DNA from: CBDCNH01 sp965219015
GTDB taxonomy: Bacteria > Pseudomonadota > Alphaproteobacteria > Rhodobacterales > Rhodobacteraceae
Direction of reading: 5' to 3'
NCBI GenBank assembly: GCA_965219015.1
Contig: CBDCNH010000013.1
Span: 186,001-250,000, forward strand
DNA length: 64,000 bases
A model generated the notes under the pieces. The model had not been told where the DNA came from. It was given only the letters and a program-made list of their open reading frames with translations, and did no database searches. How positions within the stretch are numbered: the stretch's first letter is position 1; every line of letters starts with the position of its first letter. This document shows, one piece after another, positions 1-8,182 of this stretch. The translations under genes were made by a program, and so were the position numbers.

Positions 1-612
1 GGCTCGGAGAAGGCCTTCGCCGCAGGTGCCGACGTGCGCGAGATGGCAGAGAAGACTTTCGTCGAGATGTTCGCGGCCGATGTCTACGCCGAAGACGCGG
101 GGACCATCGCGCGGTTCCGCAAGCCGATCATCGCGGCGGTGGCGGGCTACGCGCTCGGCGGCGGCTGCGAGCTTGCGATGATGTGCGACTTCGTCATCGC
201 CGCCGATACCGCGAAGTTCGGCCAGCCGGAGACCAACCTCGGGATCATCGCGGGTCTCGGCGGCACGCAGCGGCTGCCGCGGGCGGTCGGCAAGGCCAAG
301 GCGATGGACATGCACCTGACGGGCCGCTTCATGGATGCGGCCGAGGCCGAGCGGTCGGGGCTCGTGAGCCGCGTCGTCCCGGCCAAGAAGCTCCTCGACG
401 AGGCGATGGCCGCGGCGCAGAAGGTCGCCGAGAAGCCGGCCCTCGCGGTGATGGCCGCCAAGGACGCCGTGAACCGAAGCCAGGAGATGGCGCTCGCCGA
501 CGGCATCGCCTACGAGCGGCGGCTGTTCCACGCGCTCTTCGCGACCGACGACCAGAAAGAGGGCATGGCGGCCTTCATCGAGAAGCGCGAGCCGCAGTTC
601 CGCGGCCGGTAG
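1..612 (+). CDS. Enoyl-CoA hydratase (crotonase family), 5'-truncated by window edge
   Basis: Reading frame 1 is open from the first base, so the N-terminus lies outside the window; 203 residues are visible. It begins GSEKAFAAGADVREM, the crotonase oxyanion-hole segment, and continues with GGCELAMMCDF and PETNLGIIAGLGGTQRL, which carry the two acidic residues used for water addition. The family hydrates trans-2-enoyl-CoA to 3-hydroxyacyl-CoA in beta-oxidation or related acyl-CoA degradation in the cytoplasm. An internal ATG at 34 is not the true start because conserved sequence precedes it. It lies 69 nt upstream of rpsT on the same strand. This gene-rpsT-dnaA order is, from my general knowledge, common in Rhodobacterales. 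Exact acyl-chain preference cannot be told. Confidence 0.93.
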   Translation, partial: GSEKAFAAGADVREMAEKTFVEMFAADVYAEDAGTIARFRKPIIAAVAGYALGGGCELAMMCDFVIAADTAKFGQPETNLGIIAGLGGTQRLPRAVGKAKAMDMHLTGRFMDAAEAERSGLVSRVVPAKKLLDEAMAAAQKVAEKPALAVMAAKDAVNRSQEMALADGIAYERRLFHALFATDDQKEGMAAFIEKREPQFRGR

Positions 613-617
613 GCCGG

Positions 618-646
618 TTGACAGGCCCGGCGATCGCGCCTAGGAG
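618..646 (+). promoter_or_regulatory. Predicted rpsT promoter
   Basis: A perfect -35 hexamer TTGACA (618-623) is followed after 17 nt by TAGGAG (641-646), a weak -10. It begins just after the crotonase stop codon and lies 36 nt before the rpsT start. The -35 and spacing are convincing; the -10 is not, though degenerate -10 elements are common in high-GC alphaproteobacteria. Confidence 0.5.
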
Positions 647-681
647 ACCGGCTTCGCCACGAGCAACAGCCGGAAATCCGC

Positions 682-951
682 ATGGCCAATACGCCCCAGT
701 CCAAGAAGCGCGCCCGCCAGAACGAGGCCCGTTTCGCCGTCAACAAGATGCGCCGCTCTCGGATCCGCACCTTCCTGCGCAAGGTCGAGGAAGCCATCGC
801 ATCTGGCGACGGCGCGGTGGCGGCCGAAGCCCTCAAGACGGCGCAGCCCGAACTGATGCGTGGCGTGACCAAAGGTGTTCTCCACAAGAACACCGTCGCA
901 CGGAAGATGTCGCGGCTCTCGTCGCGCGTGAAAAGGCTTGCGACCGCCTGA
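682..951 (+). CDS. rpsT: 30S ribosomal protein S20
   Basis: An 89-residue, very basic protein starting MANTPQSKKRARQNEARF, the hallmark N-terminus of bacterial S20, and rich in Lys/Arg throughout. S20 is a primary binding protein of 16S rRNA in the small subunit. Length matches the family (about 85-90 residues). It has its own predicted promoter (618-646) and is followed by a strong intrinsic terminator (978-1000), so it looks like a monocistronic unit between the crotonase gene and dnaA. Confidence 0.98.
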   Translation: MANTPQSKKRARQNEARFAVNKMRRSRIRTFLRKVEEAIASGDGAVAAEALKTAQPELMRGVTKGVLHKNTVARKMSRLSSRVKRLATA

Positions 952-977
952 GTCGCGACGCTACCCGACGATGCCCG

Positions 978-1000
978 GGGCGCCTTATGGCGCCCTTTTT
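978..1000 (+). terminator. Rho-independent terminator of rpsT
   Basis: GGGCGCC (978-984), a TTAT loop and GGCGCCC (989-995) form a perfect 7-bp GC stem, followed directly by TTTTT (996-1000). It lies 26 nt after the rpsT stop codon. This is the cleanest intrinsic terminator in the window and separates rpsT from the dnaA leader. Confidence 0.9.
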
Positions 1001-1519
1001 CATGGCCGCGTAGACCCGGCCGCCCTCGGTGCCTTACAGGGATTCGCACCCCAAAGGACGAGTCAATCGTGAAGATCGGTTGCGACGGCTCGGGTCATCA
1101 AGCTACCTTCGACGAACGATTCAACTCGACCTCGGGGGACAAGAGGAACGGCCGGAAAGACGGTCCCTGACGGTGAAAGCTGCTCTTTCGCCGGCTGCAT
1201 CAGGGACCTCTGCTCGGCCCGATCGGGATCCGAAGTGCGCCGGTCTCATGCGCGCGCACGGATCCTGCATTCGGTGACGGCACGGGCAGATTGCGCCCCG
1301 CGGCCGGCGCTAGCTCTGTGCCCCGACATAAGGCCGCCTCGGCATGGAGTTCCGGTGCGTGCGCGCTCCGGTGGACCGGCCGCGAAGCTGCCGGTCTGCC
1401 TCGGGCATTTGGCGCCTGCCGCAGGCCCCGGCCGGACGAGTTCGATCCGAGGCGTGCCGGGGGGCGCTGCACCCTTCCGGCATCGGGTGCAACGACAAAA
1501 GCGAGGCAAGACAGCGATC
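1001..1519 (+). other. Non-coding dnaA leader region, no gene seen
   Basis: About 520 nt between the rpsT terminator and the dnaA start. No recognisable protein, tRNA or rRNA was found. The dnaA frame stays open back to 1235, but that extension does not resemble DnaA and is arginine/proline-rich as expected from GC-rich non-coding DNA. I found no sequence close to the DnaA box TTATCCACA here, so this is unlikely to be the chromosomal origin. It does contain a long hairpin (1162-1208) and presumably the dnaA promoter, which I could not place with confidence. Confidence 0.6.
1162..1208 (+). other. Stable two-tier hairpin upstream of dnaA
   Basis: GGTCCCTGA (1162-1170) pairs perfectly with TCAGGGACC (1200-1208). 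Directly inside, CGGTGAAAG (1171-1179) pairs with CTTTCGCCG (1185-1193) with one G-U wobble, closing a 5-nt CTGCT loop. The only unpaired interruption is a 6-nt bulge, GCTGCA (1194-1199). There is no trailing T-run, so it is not a standard terminator. It could be a leader element in a dnaA 5' UTR or part of a small RNA; neither is shown. Confidence 0.55.
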
Positions 1520-2881
1520 ATGACACACGAAGCCTGGGGGCATGTGCGTGACGAACTTCTCAAGACCATCGGCAAGAACCACTTCACGATCTGGATCGAA
1601 CCTCTCGAACTCGTCGGTGTCGATGCGGGCGTGGCGCGCTTCACGGTGCCGACGACCTTCATCGGCGACTGGGTGACCCGGCACTTTTCCGAGGCCATCC
1701 GGCGCGAGATGTGCGCGGCCGGAACGAGCGTCGAGAGGCTCGAGTTCTCGCTGCCGAAGGTCACGGCGCGCGCGCGACCGGCCGCACCGGCCAAGGCGCT
1801 CGGGCAGGCCTCGGTGTCGCGGTTCAGCGACGACCCCGACCAGCCGGGCGCACCGCTCGATGCGTCCAACACCTTCGACAGCTTCGTCGTCGGCAAGCCG
1901 AACGAGCTTGCCCATGCCGCAGCACGCCGGGTCGCCGAGAGCGGCCCGGTCACGTTCAACCCGCTCTTCCTCTACGGCGGCGTCGGGCTCGGCAAGACCC
2001 ACCTCATGCACGCGATCGCTTGGGAGGTTCAGGCCCGCGCGCAGGCGCCGCGGGTGCTCTACCTTTCGGCCGAGCAGTTCATGTACCGCTTCATCCAGGC
2101 GCTTCGCGACAAGCGCATCATGAACTTCAAGCAGCTCTTCCGCTCGGTCGACGTGCTGATGGTCGACGACGTGCAGTTCTTCGCCGGCAAGGAGAGCACG
2201 CAGGAGGAGTTCTTCCACACCTTCAACGCGCTCGTGGATCAGGGCAAGCAGATCGTGATCTCCGCCGACTGCGCGCCGGGCGAGATCAAGGGCATCGAAG
2301 ACCGCATCCGGTCGCGGCTGCAGAGCGGGTTGGTCGTGGACCTGCATCCGACGGACTACGAGCTCCGTCTGGGGATCCTGCAGCAGAAGGCCGAGGTCTA
2401 CCGCGCGCAATATCCCGATGTCCGTCAGTCCGAAGGCGTGCTCGAGTTTCTCGCGTTCAAGATCGCGACCAACGTGCGCGTGCTCGAAGGCGCGCTGACG
2501 CGGCTTTATGCGTTCGCGAGCCTTGTCGGCCGTGAGATCACGCTCGATCTGGTGCAGGACTGCCTCGCCGACGTGCTGCGCGACAGCGACCGGCGCGCCA
2601 GCGTCGAGGAAATCCAGCGCAAGGTCTCGGAGCACTTCAACATCCGCCTCTCGGACATGATCGGGCCGAAGCGGGTGCGGACCATCGCGCGGCCGCGGCA
2701 GATCGCGATGTACCTCTGCAAGCAGATGACCGCCCGATCGCTGCCGGACATCGGCCGACGCTTCGGCGGCCGCGATCACACGACGATCATGCACGGCTGC
2801 CGGGTGATCGAGGACATGATCAAGAGCGACCGCCAGATCGCCGAGGACGTGGCGCTGCTGCGCCGGCATCTCGAGGTCTGA
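1520..2881 (+). CDS. dnaA: Chromosomal replication initiator protein DnaA
   Basis: 453 residues from an ATG whose product begins MTHEAWGHVRDELLKTIG, matching alphaproteobacterial DnaA; the upstream in-frame extension is rejected. Domain I comes first, followed by a short Pro/Ala linker. The AAA+ ATPase has Walker A GGVGLGKTH with lysine at about residue 159 and the Walker B segment VLMVDDVQFF. The C-terminal DNA-binding domain ends with GRRFGGRDHTTIMHGC, the DnaA signature that reads DnaA boxes. DnaA-ATP opens oriC; the likely origin lies about 45 kb to the right in this window. dnaN follows after 75 nt, so the two may be co-transcribed. The long structured leader suggests post-transcriptional control, which is inference. 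Confidence 0.98.
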   Translation: MTHEAWGHVRDELLKTIGKNHFTIWIEPLELVGVDAGVARFTVPTTFIGDWVTRHFSEAIRREMCAAGTSVERLEFSLPKVTARARPAAPAKALGQASVSRFSDDPDQPGAPLDASNTFDSFVVGKPNELAHAAARRVAESGPVTFNPLFLYGGVGLGKTHLMHAIAWEVQARAQAPRVLYLSAEQFMYRFIQALRDKRIMNFKQLFRSVDVLMVDDVQFFAGKESTQEEFFHTFNALVDQGKQIVISADCAPGEIKGIEDRIRSRLQSGLVVDLHPTDYELRLGILQQKAEVYRAQYPDVRQSEGVLEFLAFKIATNVRVLEGALTRLYAFASLVGREITLDLVQDCLADVLRDSDRRASVEEIQRKVSEHFNIRLSDMIGPKRVRTIARPRQIAMYLCKQMTARSLPDIGRRFGGRDHTTIMHGCRVIEDMIKSDRQIAEDVALLRRHLEV

Positions 2882-2956
2882 GCTTGCGATTGCGGGGCGT
2901 TTGGCTAGGTTCGGCGTCCCGGCGCGCGAGGGGTCCGGGCGGACAGGGTGGTCGGC

Positions 2957-4075
2957 ATGAAGTTCAGCATCGAGCGCGCGGCGCTTCTCAAGGCGGCGGC
3001 TCAGGCGCAATCGGTCGTCGAGCGCCGCAACACCATCCCCGTCCTCGCCAACGTCCTCATCGAGGCCGATGGCGACGCGGTGAGCTTCCGCGCCACAGAT
3101 CTCGACATCGAGGTTGTCGACCGCGCGCACGCGATGGTGGAGCGCGCGGGCGCCACGACCGTCTCGGCGGTGCTGCTGCACGAGATCGTCCGCAAATTGC
3201 CCGACGGTGCCCAGGTCCAGCTCATTGACGACACCGCGACGGGACGGCTCACCGTGCAGGCGGGCCGCTCGACGTTCGCGCTCGCGACGCTGCCGAAGCA
3301 GGATTTCCCGGTGATGGCCTCGTCGGAGTACGCGGCCAACTTCAAGCTCCCCGCGGGCGTGCTCCGGCGCATCTTTGACAAGTCGAAGTTCGCGATCTCG
3401 ACAGAGGAGACGCGGTACTATCTCAACGGGGTATACCTGCACGTGGCGGAGGCGGAGGGCACGCGCGTGCTCCGCTGCGTCGCGACCGACGGGCACCGGC
3501 TCGCGCGCATCGATGCGCCGCTGCCCGAAGCGGCCGGCGACATGCCGGGCGTGATCGTGCCGCGGAAGACGGTGGGCGAGCTCCGCAAGCTTCTCGACAA
3601 TGCCGACGCCGAGATCGCGGTGTCGGTCTCCGAGACGAAGGTGCGGTTCGCGACCTCCGAGATCACGCTCACGTCCAAGGTGATCGACGGCACGTTCCCG
3701 GACTACAGCCGCGTCATCCCGACCGGCAACACGCGGCGGCTCGAAGTCGATGCGGCCGAGTTCGCCAAGGCGGTCGATCTCGTGGCGACCGTGTCATCGG
3801 AGCGGAGCCGGGCGGTGAAGCTCGCGCTGCACGACGATCGGCTCGTGCTGTCGGTCAATGCGCCCGACAGCGGCCATGCAGAGGCCGAGCTTGCCGTCGC
3901 CTATTCCGACGAGCGGCTCGAGATCGGCTTCAATGCGAAATACCTTCTTGAGATCGCAAGCCAAGTCGACCGCGAGAATGCCGTGTTCCTGTTCAACTCC
4001 GCCGGCGATCCGACGCTGATGCGCGAGGGAACCGACACTTCGGCGGTCTACGTCGTCATGCCCATGCGGGTCTGA
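2957..4075 (+). CDS. dnaN: DNA polymerase III beta subunit (sliding clamp)
   Basis: 372 residues. The start MKFSIERAALLKAAAQAQ at 2957 is chosen over an in-frame GTG nine bases upstream because the clamp family begins this way. Recognisable segments include RRNTIPVLANVLIEA early and the C-terminal VYVVMPMRV, the clamp's conserved last strand. The protein forms a homodimeric ring on DNA that tethers Pol III and recruits repair enzymes such as MutS, also encoded in this window. It sits in the conserved dnaA-dnaN-recF-gyrB order, with recF starting 8 nt after its stop. Confidence 0.98.
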   Translation: MKFSIERAALLKAAAQAQSVVERRNTIPVLANVLIEADGDAVSFRATDLDIEVVDRAHAMVERAGATTVSAVLLHEIVRKLPDGAQVQLIDDTATGRLTVQAGRSTFALATLPKQDFPVMASSEYAANFKLPAGVLRRIFDKSKFAISTEETRYYLNGVYLHVAEAEGTRVLRCVATDGHRLARIDAPLPEAAGDMPGVIVPRKTVGELRKLLDNADAEIAVSVSETKVRFATSEITLTSKVIDGTFPDYSRVIPTGNTRRLEVDAAEFAKAVDLVATVSSERSRAVKLALHDDRLVLSVNAPDSGHAEAELAVAYSDERLEIGFNAKYLLEIASQVDRENAVFLFNSAGDPTLMREGTDTSAVYVVMPMRV

Positions 4076-4083
4076 CGCCGGGC

Positions 4084-5184
4084 GTGACCGCTTCGCGTGT
4101 CGCGGCGCTGAGCCTGGCGCAGTTCCGCTCCTACCGTTCCCTCGACCTCGCGTTCGACGGCCGGCCTGTCGTGCTCACGGGGCCGAACGGAGCGGGCAAG
4201 ACCAACCTCCTCGAGGCGGTGTCGCTGCTGTCGCCTGGACGGGGCCTTCGGCGCGCGCCGCTCGAGGATCTGGCGCGTCGCCCGCAAGCGATCGGCTGGC
4301 GCGTCGGGGCCACGCTCGAAGGCGACGCGGCGCACGAGGTCGACCTGCGGGTGGAGTCCGGCACGTCGCGCAGCGTGCGGATCGACGGCAAGGCCGCCAC
4401 GCAAGCGGCGCTCGGCGGGCTTCTCCGCGTCCTGTGGCTCGTGCCGGCGATGGATCGGCTCTGGATCGAGGGCGCGGAAGGCCGGCGTCGGTTTCTCGAC
4501 CGCGCTGCGATGAGCTTCCGGCCCGGACACGGCGAGGCCGTGCTCGGCTACGACCGGGCGCTTCGCGAGCGCAACCGCCTGCTTCGTGACGGCATCCGCG
4601 AGCCCGGCTGGTTCGCGGCCCTGGAGGCGCGCATGGGGGACGCGGGCGCCGCCATGACAGCGGGTCGCCGCCATGCCATCGCCCGGCTCAACGTCATGCA
4701 GGCGGCGCCGGACTTCCCGACCACGGAGCTTGCGCTCGCCGATGACGGCTTCCCCGACACGAGCGACGAAATCACGGCCATCCTCGCCGCAGGCCGGCGG
4801 CACGACGGCGACGCCGGCCGGACATTGGCCGGGCCCCACCGCGCCGACCTTGCCGCGACCTATGCCGAGAAGGGCGTCCCGGCCGCGCAGTGCTCGACCG
4901 GCGAACAGAAGGCGCTCCTCGTCGCTCTCCTGCTCGCCAACGCCCGCGCCGTCGCGACGGATGCCGGCGCCACGCCGATCCTGCTGCTCGACGAGGTGTC
5001 CGCGCATCTCGACGCCCACCGCCGCGGATCGCTCTACGACGCCATCGCCGGCCTCGGCGCGCAGGCGTTCCTCACCGGCACCGAGCCCGGCCTCTTCGCA
5101 GGCCTCGCGGCCTCGATCCTTGCCGTGACCGACACTGGAGACGGCTCGCGGATCGCCCCGGCGCATGAAGGCCCGGACCCCTGA
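4084..5184 (+). CDS. recF: DNA replication and repair protein RecF
   Basis: 366 residues from a GTG start, only 8 nt after dnaN, so probably translated from the same transcript. Near the N-terminus is Walker A GPNGAGKTN, and near the C-terminus the SMC/ABC-like signature plus Walker B LLLDEVSAHLD. RecF acts with RecO and RecR to load RecA at single-strand gaps. The intervening STGEQKALL matches the ABC signature motif position. Length is typical of RecF (about 360-380). No signal peptide or membrane segment is visible. Confidence 0.97.
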   Translation: MTASRVAALSLAQFRSYRSLDLAFDGRPVVLTGPNGAGKTNLLEAVSLLSPGRGLRRAPLEDLARRPQAIGWRVGATLEGDAAHEVDLRVESGTSRSVRIDGKAATQAALGGLLRVLWLVPAMDRLWIEGAEGRRRFLDRAAMSFRPGHGEAVLGYDRALRERNRLLRDGIREPGWFAALEARMGDAGAAMTAGRRHAIARLNVMQAAPDFPTTELALADDGFPDTSDEITAILAAGRRHDGDAGRTLAGPHRADLAATYAEKGVPAAQCSTGEQKALLVALLLANARAVATDAGATPILLLDEVSAHLDAHRRGSLYDAIAGLGAQAFLTGTEPGLFAGLAASILAVTDTGDGSRIAPAHEGPDP

Positions 5185-5201
5185 TTTCGTACCCCCCGTG
5201 C

Positions 5202-5220
5202 GTGACAAACCGACTGTCAC
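5202..5220. repeat. Inverted repeat in gyrB upstream region
   Basis: GTGACA (5202-5207) and TGTCAC (5215-5220) form a perfect 6-bp inverted repeat with a 7-nt spacer, centred 46 nt before the gyrB start. The size suits a dimeric regulator, but it may be chance. No repressor can be named from the sequence. Confidence 0.35.
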
Positions 5221-5256
5221 CGACTACTTACAAAGTGTGAGATCAGGATTTCCCGA

Positions 5257-7674
5257 ATGACCGACACGCGCCCGACGCCCGATGACTACGGCGCCGATTC
5301 CATCAAGGTTCTGAAGGGCCTCGATGCCGTACGCAAACGGCCCGGCATGTACATCGGCGATACCGACGACGGCTCGGGCCTGCACCACATGGTTTACGAG
5401 GTCGTCGACAACGGCATCGACGAGGCGCTGGCCGGCCATGCCGACGCCGTGACGGTCCGGCTCCATGCCGACGGCAGCGTCTCGGTCAGCGACAACGGCC
5501 GGGGCATCCCGACCGACATCCACACGGGCGAGGGCGTCTCGGCGGCCGAAGTCATCATGACCCAGCTCCATGCGGGCGGGAAGTTCGACCAGAACAGCTA
5601 CAAGGTCTCGGGCGGGCTGCACGGCGTCGGCGTCTCGGTCGTCAACGCGCTCTCGGACTGGCTCGACCTCCGCATCTGGCGCGGCGGCTTCGAGCACTAC
5701 GCCCGTTTCGAGCGCGGCGACACGGTCGTGTCGCTCGAGGTCGTGGGCCCCGCCAACGGCCGCCGTGGCACCGAGGTGCGGTTCCTCGCCTCCACGACGA
5801 CGTTCTCGAACCGCGACTACCAGTTCAAGACGCTCGAGAACCGCCTGCGCGAGCTCGCGTTTCTCAACTCGGGCGTCCGCATCGTCCTCGAGGACGAACG
5901 CCCCGCCGAGCCGCTTCGGACCGAGCTCTGCTACGAGGGCGGGGTGCGCGAGTTCGTGCGCTACCTCGACCGCTCGAAGGCGCCGCTCATCCCGGACCCG
6001 ATCTTCATGATCGGCGAGCGCGACGGCATCACCGTCGAGGTCGCGATGTGGTGGAACGACAGCTACAACGAGATGGTCCTGCCGTTCACCAACAACATCC
6101 CGCAGCGCGACGGCGGCACGCACATGGCGGGCTTCCGCGGCGCGCTTACGCGGACGATGAACACCTACGCCCAGGCCAGCGGGGCCGCCAAGCGCGAGAA
6201 GGTGGCCTTCACCGGCGACGACGCCCGCGAGGGGCTGACCTGCGTGCTCTCCGTCAAGGTGCCCGACCCGAAGTTCTCCAGCCAGACGAAGGACAAGCTC
6301 GTCAGCTCCGAGGTGCGGCCCGCGGTCGAGACCCTCGTCGGCGAGAAGCTCGCCGAGTGGTTCGAGGAGAACCCGGGCCAGGCCCGCATCATCGTCGGCA
6401 AGATCGTCGAGGCGGCGCTCGCGCGCGAGGCGGCGCGGCGGGCGCGCGAGCTCACGCGGCGCAAGACGGCGATGGACGTGGCCTCGCTGCCCGGCAAGCT
6501 CGCGGACTGCCAGGAGAAGGATCCGGCGCTGTCGGAGATCTTCCTCGTCGAGGGCGACAGCGCCGGCGGGTCCGCCAAGCAGGGCCGGAGCCGCGCCAAC
6601 CAGGCCGTCCTGCCGCTGAAGGGCAAAATCCTCAACGTCGAGCGCGCGCGCTTCGACCGGATGCTCGGCTCGGAGCAGATCGGCACGCTCATCACCGCGC
6701 TCGGCACCGGCATCGGGCGCGACGAGTTCAACCTCGCCAAGCTGCGCTACCACAAGATCGTCATCATGACCGACGCCGACGTCGACGGCGCGCACATCCG
6801 CACGCTTCTGCTGACGTTCTTCTTCCGGCAGATGCCGCAGATCATCGAGGGCGGGTTCCTCTACATCGCCCAGCCGCCGCTCTACAAGGTCGCGCGCGGG
6901 CGCTCGGAGGTCTACCTCAAGGACCAGGCCGCGCTCGAGGACTACCTCGTCGCGACCGGCATCGACGGCGCGGTGCTGCGCCTGGGATCGGGCGAGGAGA
7001 TCGTCGGGGCAGACCTCGCACGGGTGGTGGAGGACGCGCGCGCCGTGCGCCATAGCCTCGAGAGCTTCCCGCGCCACCATCCGCAACGTATCGTCGAGCA
7101 GGCTGCGATCGCGGGCGCGCTGCTCGCAGGCCGGGTCGATGCCGACGCGCAGGGCGCAGCCGACGACGTGGCGGCGCGGCTCGATCTCGTGGCGCTCGAA
7201 TACGAGCGCGGCTGGCAGGGACGCCCGACGCAGGACCACGGGCTGCGCTTCACGCGCGTGCTGCGCGGCGTGGAGGAGGTGCGGACCCTCGACGGGCCGC
7301 TCCTGCGCTCGGGCGAGGCCCGGCGGCTCGCGGCCTTCACCGAGCGGCTGCAGGAGGTCTACGGCGACCCCGCGCGGCTCGTCCGCAAGGACCGCGGGAC
7401 GCTGGTGCATGGTCCCGTCGAGCTGCTCGACGCGATCCTCGCCGAGGGCGAGAAGGGCCTGACGCTGCAGCGCTACAAGGGCCTCGGCGAGATGAACCCG
7501 GACCAGCTCTGGGAGACCACCCTCGACCCCGAGGCGCGCACGCTGCTGCAGGTCAGGATCGACGACGTGGCCGAGGCGGACGACATCTTCACCAAGCTCA
7601 TGGGCGACGTCGTGGAGCCGCGCCGGGAGTTCATCCAGACCAACGCCCTCAACGTCGAGAACCTCGACACGTGA
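5257..7674 (+). CDS. gyrB: DNA gyrase subunit B
   Basis: 805 residues, the length of proteobacterial GyrB. The GHKL ATPase domain shows RPGMYIGDTDDGSGLHH and VVDNGIDEALAG. The Toprim domain contains EGDSAGGSAKQGRSR and the metal-binding DADVDGAHIR. The C-terminal part includes the insertion typical of Gram-negative GyrB, ending in QRYKGLGEMNPDQLWETT, the region that contacts GyrA. With GyrA it introduces negative supercoils ahead of replication forks. A 72-nt gap with an inverted repeat separates it from recF, so it may have its own promoter. Confidence 0.98.
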   Translation: MTDTRPTPDDYGADSIKVLKGLDAVRKRPGMYIGDTDDGSGLHHMVYEVVDNGIDEALAGHADAVTVRLHADGSVSVSDNGRGIPTDIHTGEGVSAAEVIMTQLHAGGKFDQNSYKVSGGLHGVGVSVVNALSDWLDLRIWRGGFEHYARFERGDTVVSLEVVGPANGRRGTEVRFLASTTTFSNRDYQFKTLENRLRELAFLNSGVRIVLEDERPAEPLRTELCYEGGVREFVRYLDRSKAPLIPDPIFMIGERDGITVEVAMWWNDSYNEMVLPFTNNIPQRDGGTHMAGFRGALTRTMNTYAQASGAAKREKVAFTGDDAREGLTCVLSVKVPDPKFSSQTKDKLVSSEVRPAVETLVGEKLAEWFEENPGQARIIVGKIVEAALAREAARRARELTRRKTAMDVASLPGKLADCQEKDPALSEIFLVEGDSAGGSAKQGRSRANQAVLPLKGKILNVERARFDRMLGSEQIGTLITALGTGIGRDEFNLAKLRYHKIVIMTDADVDGAHIRTLLLTFFFRQMPQIIEGGFLYIAQPPLYKVARGRSEVYLKDQAALEDYLVATGIDGAVLRLGSGEEIVGADLARVVEDARAVRHSLESFPRHHPQRIVEQAAIAGALLAGRVDADAQGAADDVAARLDLVALEYERGWQGRPTQDHGLRFTRVLRGVEEVRTLDGPLLRSGEARRLAAFTERLQEVYGDPARLVRKDRGTLVHGPVELLDAILAEGEKGLTLQRYKGLGEMNPDQLWETTLDPEARTLLQVRIDDVAEADDIFTKLMGDVVEPRREFIQTNALNVENLDT

Positions 7675-7743
7675 GCCGCAGGGGAGGATTGTGGCAACGG
7701 ATTGCTTTCCCGTGATTTTTCGTTGCGATTTCCGAGCGAGTAT

Positions 7744-7771
7744 TTGACGCACCGGTACGTTCGGGTAAAGA
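7744..7771 (+). promoter_or_regulatory. Predicted promoter of the small secreted protein gene
   Basis: TTGACG (7744-7749) and TAAAGA (7766-7771), spaced by 16 nt, lie in the 145-nt gap after gyrB and 48 nt before the ATG at 7820. The -35 differs from consensus at one base; the -10 is partial. Confidence 0.45.
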
Positions 7772-7819
7772 GTGCCGTGGAACTGCCCATTATGTTCAAC
7801 ATCCTCTGGAGGATACCCA

Positions 7820-8086
7820 ATGCGTTTCATTCCCCTGTCGCTCGCTCTCGCCGTCGCGCTGCCGGCCACCACGGCGCTCGCGCAAGACTCGATGACCAAC
7901 ATGCAAAGCGGCCTGACCATGCTCGAAGAGTCGGCCGCGAAGGCCTTTGCGGAGAACAACATCTCCGCCGACCCGCGCACCCTCACGATCTCGCAGCTCG
8001 CGGAGATCCACGGCATCCTCGTCGAATCGACCTCGATGGGCGTCGACGAGAAGGACAAGCTCGAGGCGGTCATCAACAACCGCTGA
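7820..8086 (+). CDS. Small secreted protein of unknown function
   Basis: 88 residues from the ATG at 7820, preceded by a strong ribosome-binding site TGGAGGA at 7807-7813; an in-frame ATG 48 nt upstream lacks a good site. The first 22 residues, MRFIPLSLALAVALPATTALAQ, split here as MRFIPLSLAL then AVALPATTALAQ, form a Sec signal peptide with an Ala-x-Ala-type end. The remaining 66 residues are acidic with alternating helical pattern and no cysteine. It has its own predicted promoter and a hairpin terminator downstream, so it appears monocistronic. I do not recognise the family. A periplasmic location is inferred from the signal peptide. Confidence 0.8.
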   Translation: MRFIPLSLALAVALPATTALAQDSMTNMQSGLTMLEESAAKAFAENNISADPRTLTISQLAEIHGILVESTSMGVDEKDKLEAVINNR

Positions 8087-8125
8087 GCCACGCCTGAGCC
8101 TTCACGGGCTCGATCGGCGAGAAGT

Positions 8126-8159
8126 GGGCCGTGGCGAAAGCTGCGGCCCGTTCCGTTTG
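8126..8159 (+). terminator. Hairpin terminator with GAAA tetraloop
   Basis: A 10-bp stem (8126-8135 with 8140-8149, including two wobble pairs) closes a GNRA-type GAAA loop and is followed by GTTCCGTTT. It lies 39 nt after the small secreted protein's stop codon and ends 24 nt before pncA. The T-run is imperfect, so termination may be partial. Confidence 0.6.
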
Positions 8160-8182
8160 CCCCCCTTACCGAAAGCGTCAGA

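Noticed and set aside
1235..1519. N-terminal extension of dnaA
   Set aside because: Residues before MTHEAWG are not like DnaA and the segment contains the leader region; ATG at 1520 fits the family start.
952..1519. Possible origin immediately upstream of dnaA
   Set aside because: No sequence close to a DnaA box and no AT-rich block; the hemJ-aroE gap is a much better candidate.
5224..8091. A 955-codon minus-strand open frame opposite gyrB
   Set aside because: It lies across a complete gyrB with intact motifs and has shadow-frame composition.
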